Both the position numbers and the translations under genes were made by a program. This document shows positions 56,454-64,000 of a stretch of DNA of 64,000 bases, in pieces. The stretch comes from Aphanomyces cochlioides (lineage: Eukaryota; Oomycota; Saprolegniomycetes; Saprolegniales; Verrucalvaceae). The stretch spans positions 682,001-746,000 of the forward strand of contig JAHQRK010000003.1 in the NCBI GenBank assembly GCA_019828595.1, written 5' to 3'. The first letter of the stretch is position 1; each line of letters begins with the position of its first letter. The notes below the pieces were generated by a model, which was not told where the DNA came from, did not search any database, and saw only the letters and a program-made list of their open reading frames with translations.

Positions 56454-57349
56454 CTAATCAAGAAGCTCGCAAGACTTGAACGAAGTGTCGACGCCGTGCT
56501 TCTCCCATTCTCGAATGATTGCGCGGGATCGAAGGTCTGCTTGGCGGATGGGCTCAGGCACGCGATACAGTGAACAGCGTTGGACCACTTCGACGGCTTT
56601 GTCGAGGGATATCAAATTGCCAATCGAGACGTAGATCGGGTTCTCAATCCCAGGAGTGCACAACGCCTTGCCCCAGACCTGCATACAGGATTATAGACAT
56701 TATCTCGACGTCGACAACCTTGGACGAGTCACCACGCAACTCCAAAGCGACTATTGATGTTGGATCTGCATCAGTTCTTGTGGCTGTCTTGCCAGCTTCG
56801 ACCAATGCACGTACACTCTTTTTTGTCAACCCGTCGACGTTCAAAAATGTCTTGGCGACACCAATAGTAGGCAAAAGCGTCACAACACCTAAATGCGACG
56901 CAATACCAAACCCACGAGGATGCAGTTCGCCATTGCCATCAACTAAAACTAGTTGAGGGCGAAGGTCTGTTGGAATCATGTCAAACAGCGGCAACAGAGC
57001 TGGAATTTCGCGAAAGGCTAAAAACGTTGGGATGTATGGCAATGTCAATCTTGTATGGCACCTAAAACAACGTGTTCTCCTGGAGGAAATCGTCCATCGC
57101 ACGTACGAGGCTTCGCAAACTACTTTGAGCTCTGGAAAGGTCAAGACGACCAATGTTGCGCATGCATAGTCTGAATTGGGGAAAAATGATATGTCCACGC
57201 CACCGACAAGGGTGACCGCGTTCAAATCTACTTCATGACTCGTATCCATTCGGAGTTTCATCTATCGAGATCGTTCCTATCGAGGAGATTTTTGTAGATA
57301 CCTCGGCCTGCTCCGTTGCCCACGCCGCTTCTTGCGCTTCTCTGTTCAT
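56454..57349 (-). CDS. ENDOV: Endonuclease V
   Basis: 256-residue endonuclease V, which cleaves next to inosine in RNA (eukaryotes) or deaminated DNA (bacteria). Four exons (57302-57349, 57107-57261, 56719-57061, 56454-56678) join in phase with introns of 40, 45 and 40 nt. Conserved blocks: WATEQAE at the N-terminus, LVGGVDISFFPNSDYACATL with the catalytic Asp, LPYIPTFLAFREIP, LVLVDGNGELHPRGFGIASH with the second Asp and Gly-Asn-Gly, VGVAKTFLNVDGL, NPIYVSIGNLISLDKAVEVV and YRVPEPIRQADLRSR. Length is normal for the family. Divergent from SPT6 with 240 bp between starts. Confidence 0.9.
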
Positions 57350-57589
57350 GATGCAAAGAGCGCGCCAAACTTGAAATGGGGGAAAGGGATCATGACCCTA
57401 AATAGGAGTATACTGAAATCAAGATTACAAATGTCTGAAATTCAAATTCGAGTATACTTTAATCAAGATTAAAAAGTATATCTTAAATTCAATTAAGGAT
57501 TTTTTAGCCTATAAATACCTGGCCAACCGGTCTTGTTGAGCGGCGGAAGGAGCAGCGGCGGCCAAGCATTCTCATCTCTCTCTCGTATC
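57350..57589. promoter_or_regulatory. Bidirectional promoter of ENDOV and SPT6
   Basis: 240-bp gap between divergent starts. Two direct copies of GAGTATACT followed by AATCAAGATTA are about 44 bp apart (near 57407 and 57451), each in AT-rich sequence. A pyrimidine-rich CTCATCTCTCTCTCGT lies just before the SPT6 ATG. Confidence 0.5.
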
Positions 57590-60500
57590 ATGTCGGACTC
57601 TGAAGGTAAGCGCTAATTCTCCCTCTGTATTGGCATTGGAGGCTTTTCTGCAATGCCTTGATGTGCTTTTATCCCGTGATGATGTTCAGTGTGTGATGGG
57701 CAATGTAGGGGATAACTCTCCAGCGATCTCGGACTCGGAAGAAGAAAAAGTTACAACGTCTAAGAAGCGCAAGCTGTCCAAAGATGGAAAATCTAAGAAA
57801 AAGAAGAAGAGTCGTGTCATGGGCGACGACAGCGATAATGGTGGAAAATCCGGATTTGTCGAGGATGAAGCTTCTGAAAGCGATGAAGACAAAGTTGTTG
57901 ATTCATCCGAAGAAGAGCTTGATGAAGACGACGACACGTATGAAAAAGATGGATTTCTCGTCGCAGACGACGAAGAAGAAGAGGAAGAGGACGATGGTAT
58001 GAACTTTCCAGCTCAACTTCCCTTCATTGTGCTTAGAGCCTCGACGGCGGCGCAAAAAGAAGGAAAAAAAGGAAAAAAAGCGCTCGCGTTTGCGCCATGG
58101 ACGAGACGACGATGATCTCGAAGATGATTTAGATTTGATTAACGAGAACTTGGGTATTCGAAAACCCACCAGGTCGTACAGTGATGACGACGATGACCTT
58201 GGATCGGACGACGATGCCCGACGAAAGAAGAAAGCTAAAGGCAAAGGTTCCATTGACAAAGATTTGAGCAAACGCATGTTTGGCTCTGATTCGGAAGATG
58301 ACGAGGAAGACGACCGTGGGGCTTCTCGCCGCGATAAATCAGATCAGTACATGGATGAACAAGATTACAACAGTGAAGACGAATTTATCGTATCGGACGA
58401 TGATGAAGGTGGCCGTGGCCGAGGGCGTCCAAAGCGCCCTGTGAAGAAACGTTCGCATCCAAGCTCATTACCCCAGGGCCCGTCCCTATATCAACTGGAC
58501 GAAGCCGAGGAACTGTTTGGTGATGCTGACGCTTTCTTGGAGGCAACGCGCGGTGCTGTACCATCTGGTGCTGGTGATGCTGAAACAGACAAGCATGCTA
58601 TGCTTTTGGACAAGTATGAGCCTGCCGTCTTGAAAGAATTCCACATGACGTCGACTGATGCATCTATTCGCGAAACGGACATCCCAGAACGTTATCAAGT
58701 TCTTTTCAAAAATCGTCAATTCCCTGATGTGGAAGAACGAGCTGAAGAAGCCGAGTGGATGGTTGACGAAGTGCTCCGGAAAATTGAAGCCAGAGATCCA
58801 AATCAGCATGTGGCTCGTGGCGATTTGGTGACGGCAATTGAACACGTGTTGCGATTTTATCACGATGAAAAGCTCGAGCCTCCGTTTGTGCAACGATACT
58901 GCAAGGAGTACTGGAAGCAAGCAGGGCTTCACTCAGAACAACTGTACCTCATCCTAGATTTGGATGTGAAGTGGGATAAATTGGACAGGAAGCGTCAGGC
59001 GCTTCAAAAGTACGTTGAGTCTGCCGTCCTTGCCAACGATACGACAGAAAGCACGACCGTTCGTTCGTGTTACCAACAAGTGCTTCGTCAGACCCAAGAC
59101 AAAGGTCTCATGGATATTTCTCAAGCATTTTCCATGCTGGATGTTCAAGACAAGCAAACAAACAAGCAGAAAAAACGCCCCGGTCGACGCACTCTATATC
59201 AACTGTGTCTCAAGGGCGGACTTAAAGATTTGGCCTCGCAATTTACCGTTAACGCGGCTATACTCGGTGGTGTACTTATGGGCCTTGTCCCTGATTCCCA
59301 AGTTCAAGTTCCAAATCCTCAAGTTGCTTTGGCAGAAACGTGCATGCCATACTTGAGTGCAGATTTTCCCTCAGTCAACGATGTTCTCAAGGGAGCTCGC
59401 CATGTGGCGGCGTTGCACTTAGCAACAGATCCAAATGTTCGCGCTCGAATGCGCGAAATATGTATGCGCTTTGCTGTTGTATTCACTGAAGCAACCGCTA
59501 AAGGTGTGGAGGAAGTTGACGAGTTTCATTATTGCCACGGTCTTCAGTACATCAAGGAAATGCCAGTGAAAGAATTCATGAACAACGACATTTACCTCAA
59601 ATTGATAAAAGGCGAGAAGGAAGGCGTACTCAATATCCACTTTCAAATCGAGCACCATCATCTCATCGAACCACTGGAAGCTGCCTACCTTGATCCAAAG
59701 CACTCGAGCGAAGAATGGCAAAGCCAACGTCGAGAAATTATCCGTGAGGCTGTTGGTTCTTTGCTTGTTCCCAGTCTTCAAGAGGAAATCAAAGCCGAGA
59801 TGCTTCAATCTTCAGAGGAAGTTGTGCTCGCTCGATGCAGTAAGAAATTGAAAGAACGACTGATGGTGCGGCCATTTGAATCCAACGATTTGACTGAGCC
59901 CCATGTAATGGGTGTTTTTGTCGACAATACTGTCGACGAACCGATTGCTTATGTCGCCGCGTTGGATGAAAATGGCGACTTGGCAGATAAGGTCCAAGGT
60001 CGTTGCAAGACGGCGAAATGCTTGGCGCAATTGACAGCCGTGCTGACAACGTTCCTCGAAGACCACCCAAGAATTTCTGCTGTTGTCTTAAACACAAGTG
60101 GTGGCTCGAAGAGTATGGATGTGGGTGAATTAGTGGATGTTGTGCGTAACAAAATCCGTCGTCATGTCCAGCAAGACCCGGAGTATTTACACGTCACCTT
60201 CTTAAAAGACGATGTGCCCCGCATGTTTGCCCGATCAAAACGTGCAGAGATGGAGTTCCCCGAGGAAATGGAAGGAACTCGAGCAGCGATAGGCTTGGCT
60301 CGTTACTTGCGTAATCCGCTGTCAGAATTGAGTGCGTTGTGGGGAGCCGACGCCCTGCAGGAACCCGGCCGAGGACGAGAACTCCTCTACCTCTCGATTG
60401 ACCCTCTGCAACAAATGGTCAACCAAGAAATGCTGCTTCGAGCGTATGAGCGTGTATTCATCCAAGTCGTGAACAAGGTGGGCATTGATATCAACGTGGC

Positions 60501-62343
60501 AGCCAACTACAGCCATTCTTCGTACGCGCTACAATTTGTTAGTGGTCTTGGCCCAGTCAAAGCTACTGCTCTTATCGACAAAATTAAGGTCATAGGACAC
60601 ATTGAAAAGCGGCAAGACTTGCAACGGGCTTTGGACAAAATTGTGTACCGAAATTGCGCGGGTGTCTTGCGTATTCGCGAGCGTGATGCGTTGAAAGATG
60701 CAGCTTTGAACCCTTTGGATGATACACGTATCCATCCTGAAAGTTATTATATGGCTGTGAAGATGTGTGGTGACGCCAACAATAACAACACAATGGACTT
60801 GTACGACCCAGATCAGTATTCATACGCTGTCGAAGACACTATGTTTCAATCTGCGACGGCTATTAAGGCGGCAGTTGCCAAGTACCATCCTGAAGCATAC
60901 AAGCGACTGCATGATGCTGAAATTGCTGATTCATTGGCCGATTTGGATCTGCCAGCATATGCTCAACGTTTGGAAATGCAACAGAAAGGACCCAAGTTGC
61001 ATACTTTGGAATCGATCAAGCAAGAGTTGCGTTATCCATACTTCGACACTCGCCATAAATACAAGGACCCGTTGCTCGAAGACCTCTTCTTCTTGCTCCA
61101 TGGTGAAACTCGTGAGACATTGCGTGTGGGCATGGTTGTTCCTTGCAAGCTGATCAAATCACTTGGCGACAACGTGGTCGTGGAATTGCATTCGGGTATC
61201 CGTGCTCAGTTGAGGAAGGAAAATTTGCCCACGTTCATCACTCGAGACGGTAACAAGTACCTCCGAGAAAATGGATTTCCACGCGGCATGCAAGTGAACG
61301 CGAAAATTATGGATATTATTCCTGACGGCGATGGAGATCGATACATATTGAGCTTGGCGTGCGATGACCGGTCGATTTTGACAATGACGGAGGAGTGTTT
61401 CAATCGCCGAAGTATTCCATCGTGGACGGATATCGAGCGCGTGATTGACGACAGTAAAGCTCGTTATGACAAACTTGTGAACAAGCTTCTTACACCAGAA
61501 GCTGAAAAAGATTGGACCAAATTGACTCCAGTGAATGGACCAGTGCGAAAGCGGCGTCAAATTGCCCACCCTGTCTTCAAGAATATCTCACTGAAGGCTT
61601 GTTTGAGCATGATGAAGGAGATGAACATAGGTGATGTTATTCTTCGCCCTGCCAGTAAGGGTTCGGACCACTTGAACTTGACATGGAAAGTTGCTGATCT
61701 TGTCTATCGTCATTTTGATGTACACGAACTAAACAAGCCAACTGAAGGTCGTTTGGGTGAAAAATTGGTTGTCAAAGGTGAAGAATACGACTCGATTGAT
61801 GAACTACTTGCACGTTTGATCGATCCTATGAACGTCTACATTGAAGAAATCATGGCTCACAAGAATTACAGGACCGGTGATGTGCACGCCATTGGTGACG
61901 ACCTCGTGAAAGAAAAGGAAGCCAACCCAAAATCTGTGCCATGGGCCCTGCATCTGTACCACAAGTATCCTGGATGTTTTTCAATCACGTATGTCGCGAG
62001 AACAACGCCGCGATCATTCCATTTCGAAGTTAAACCGACGGGCTTGCGCTTTTTCGGTGAGCTCTCGTACGATTCACCGATTGATACTCTTGAACGAGCC
62101 ATTTCCTTTTTCAAAAAGTCAGCGTCGCATCCACCCAAACGCCGGGAAGCCCCTCGAGCCCCATCTGTGCAATACAGCACATCTTCGCATCAGAGCTCGC
62201 ATCACGGTGGCAGTAACCATGGCGGATCATCGTCGTATGATAACCGAGGAGGCAGCTCGTACCAGCAGCAATCGTACTATGACCAAAATCGGCCCCGGAA
62301 TAACTATGACCATGGGCGACCTCGCGACGATCGACGATACTAA
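57590..62343 (+). CDS. SPT6: SPT6 transcription elongation factor
   Basis: 1536-residue orthologue of Spt6, a histone chaperone that travels with RNA polymerase II. Three exons: 57590-57605, 57709-57996 and 58037-62343; the first intron (103 nt) is the longest I found, the second is 40 nt. The N-terminal 200 residues are acidic/basic and disordered (SDSEEEKVTTSKKRK). Then come the helical Tex-like region, YqgF-like RNase H fold (MGVFVDNTVDEPIAYVAALD), helix-hairpin-helix (LQFVSGLGPVKATALIDKI), S1 domain (LRVGMVVPCKLIKSLGDNVV), tandem SH2 (AHPVFKNISLKACLSMMKEM, then GDVILRPASKG) and a Ser/Gly/His-rich tail. The SH2 Arg needed for phosphate binding is present in ILRPAS. Nothing looks broken. 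Confidence 0.95.
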
Positions 62344-62434
62344 GACCCATTTGCTAGCAAGGGCAGTTGTATTAAATGAACTTGAATGTTACTGCCAGCT
62401 CATATGAAAGTAGAACACAAATCTGTTGCATTAG

Positions 62435-63665
62435 TTAGCTTGAATTTGATTGATCAAGGTGGGGATTGGTAAGTCGATAAGAACTCTGAAAGACGTCGCC
62501 ACACACGATGCACCTAGACAAGAGCTCGTCATTTCAAAGTGAGGGCTTGAGGAATTACGAGAAGTCAGGTTGAGTACCGACGGCAGTTTGCAGGCAATAA
62601 TAGCAGTAGGTGTGGCCACATGACGTTTTGTAAGCAGTCTATCAAGCAGTCAATAGCGCAAGCAACAACACGACAGCGTAAACCTTTGCCGTCGCTGCCA
62701 AACAAATAGGACAGCCGTTTTGACGAGCTCGAGCCACCGATGCGTCGTCTGGAAGAAACCATCCAATGCGCCTAACAATTCGCCAAATGCGATCCCAATT
62801 GATCAGAGGCAGCATGAACGAGCCAAATTCCTTCAACTCCCTGAATTCACAGCATAAGACGTCATCGTACCACCAAGCCGTCCCACACAAGCTGTCGGTT
62901 CATGTATTCAAAAGTAATAGCTCGTGGCTGTAGCATTGGTTTTGTCTTTTGCTACATCAGAAATTGAATGATCAAGACGATGTCGCACTCATACCAGCTT
63001 CATGCCTACGAGACGTTCCGCAAGAGTTCGGTATTGTCCATTGCGGAAAAATGCGATGTGGTTGAGCAGCTGGCACACGGCTACGATCGTGCTCACTCGA
63101 TGTAGGAGCGTCAAGAAACGTTGGTATTTTTCCTGCAATCGATTGTAAGATCGGACCCTTGCTAATTCGAGTACCTCGGCTTCAGTTGTACGGTCTTCAC
63201 GCCATCGCCAATTTAAAAGCATGCGATGTATCCGCTTCCAGCCATAAGGAATAGCAACCGAGAACAAGAAGAGGGGTACAGTTTTCTTCAATGTGAAGCA
63301 ATCTGCAGCGTAGTTGAGATTTTGCAATGCCATGCCTGGCGTCGGCTAAACACAAACGTGAGGGCATGAAAATCGACATTGAATACCTTCTTCATGCCGA
63401 CGGAGAAGAAAAAGAGCAAGGCGAGCATGCCGCCGTCAATTTCTGGTTGAAACTTTTCCATCAAGCCCGGGTGGAAGTAGGCAAACATGTTCTTGATGGG
63501 ATGTTTCATCAACGACATGATTTCGCCGTCAAGGACGAGAGCGTCCCACTTATTTACACGCAGATTCACGCTGGCATGAAATGGCTCGAGGCTGCTTGAT
63601 TTCGACACGATCTGCCTCAAATGGGCCAAGCATTCGATTGCGCTCTGGTTGTTTTCCTGCCACAT
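62435..63665 (-). CDS. PEX2: PEX2 peroxisomal RING E3 ligase
   Basis: 335-residue peroxin of the PEX2/10/12 ubiquitin-ligase complex that recycles the PTS1 receptor. Six exons (63387-63665, 62995-63345, 62874-62951, 62684-62836, 62582-62638, 62435-62524) join in phase. Family blocks: FQPEIDGGMLALLFFFSVGM, AERLVGMKLVQKTKP, ITFEYMNRQLVWDGL, KEFGSFMLPLINW, and the C-terminal RING (CPICLAATAKTAYKTSCGHT, YCYYC, CIVCGDVF). The last two acceptors (GAG) are less canonical, so the short linker inside the RING is uncertain. CCAAT boxes in both orientations lie 54-83 bp upstream of the ATG. Convergent with SPT6 (91 bp). Confidence 0.85.
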
Positions 63666-64000
63666 CCGATCGATGACGCCGCCTTTTATCCAGTTGCTGA
63701 GTTCAACATGGGAATTTCATTGGCTAATATTATTTAATTTTATCCAATGAAATACATTTGATACTTGAGTCATGGAACAGTGAAAATCCACAATCCAAGC
63801 CACGCACCCAAGCTCTCAAGGTTGATCCCAATGCAATTTGCCACCGAATTCGGGGAGTTTAAGACTACCGACTTTTTTTATATAACCATTCTCAGTATCT
63901 CACCCCCTTCGCTGGAATAAAATGAAGTCTATGGCATAGAAATGGATGCTCTTTTTAAAAAAGTAGCGTTTGTCCCAAGGTGCGTTATCTATCCTAGAGA
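63666..64000. promoter_or_regulatory. PEX2 upstream region
   Basis: 335 bp to the window edge. ATTGG at 63719-63723 and CCAAT at 63744-63748 flank an AT-rich tract (TAATATTATTTAATTTTAT). Further upstream there are no recognisable coding features. Confidence 0.5.

Overview
The window reads as a gene-dense nuclear segment of a heterotrophic stramenopile, most likely an oomycete and probably a saprolegnian (Aphanomyces/Saprolegnia/Achlya-like). The evidence is: spliceosomal introns that are almost all 37-57 nt with GTACGT/GTAAGT-type donors and TAG acceptors; gene spacings of 10-300 bp; potassium-channel, SNARE, PH-domain and MORN families of the kinds common in oomycetes; and a fragment that resembles the oomycete M96 family. 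No rRNA, confident tRNA, CRISPR array, or recognisable transposase/reverse transcriptase was seen. Gene models below were built by joining open frames across GT-AG (once GC-AG) introns so that phase is preserved; no transcript evidence was available.

Layout. 1-11 kb: 3' part of a voltage-gated K+ channel with a cNMP-binding-like domain (+), TFIP11 splicing factor (-), NOP53 ribosome biogenesis factor (+), an unknown four-TM protein (+), and arginyl-tRNA synthetase with an N-terminal GST-like domain (-). 11-24.7 kb: a large secreted protein made of about 13 diverged modules with a C-terminal Cys-rich region, followed by a tandem pair of CASTOR/POLLUX-type RCK ion channels (+), a tandem pair of syntaxin-like SNAREs (-), and a small F-box-like candidate. 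24.8-35.7 kb: Tat-SF1 homologue (+), a coiled-coil/zinc protein (-), a four-PH-domain protein, a small novel gene (-), a two-PH-domain partial duplicate, and a conserved-looking helical protein (-). 35.8-48 kb: Gemin5 (+), a TOG/HEAT-array protein (-), an M96-like fragment (-), and an IQ-WW-zinc-finger-MORN protein (-). 48-64 kb: a secreted protein with a methyltransferase-like end, a FYVE-DUSP protein (-), a JmjC protein (-), a low-confidence repeat protein (-), DNAJC7-like co-chaperone (-), endonuclease V (-), SPT6 (+), and PEX2 (-).

Functional threads. Several genes belong to RNA processing and transcription (TFIP11, Tat-SF1, Gemin5, SPT6) but they are interspersed with unrelated genes, so this is not an operon or obvious cluster. 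The most distinctive parts are the giant modular secreted protein next to two CASTOR/POLLUX-like channels whose predicted filter differs from the plant sequence, three tandem duplications whose intron positions are partly shared, and several unusual domain combinations (ArgRS-GST, FYVE-DUSP, IQ-WW-ZnF-MORN, and a JmjC protein with an acidic insertion).
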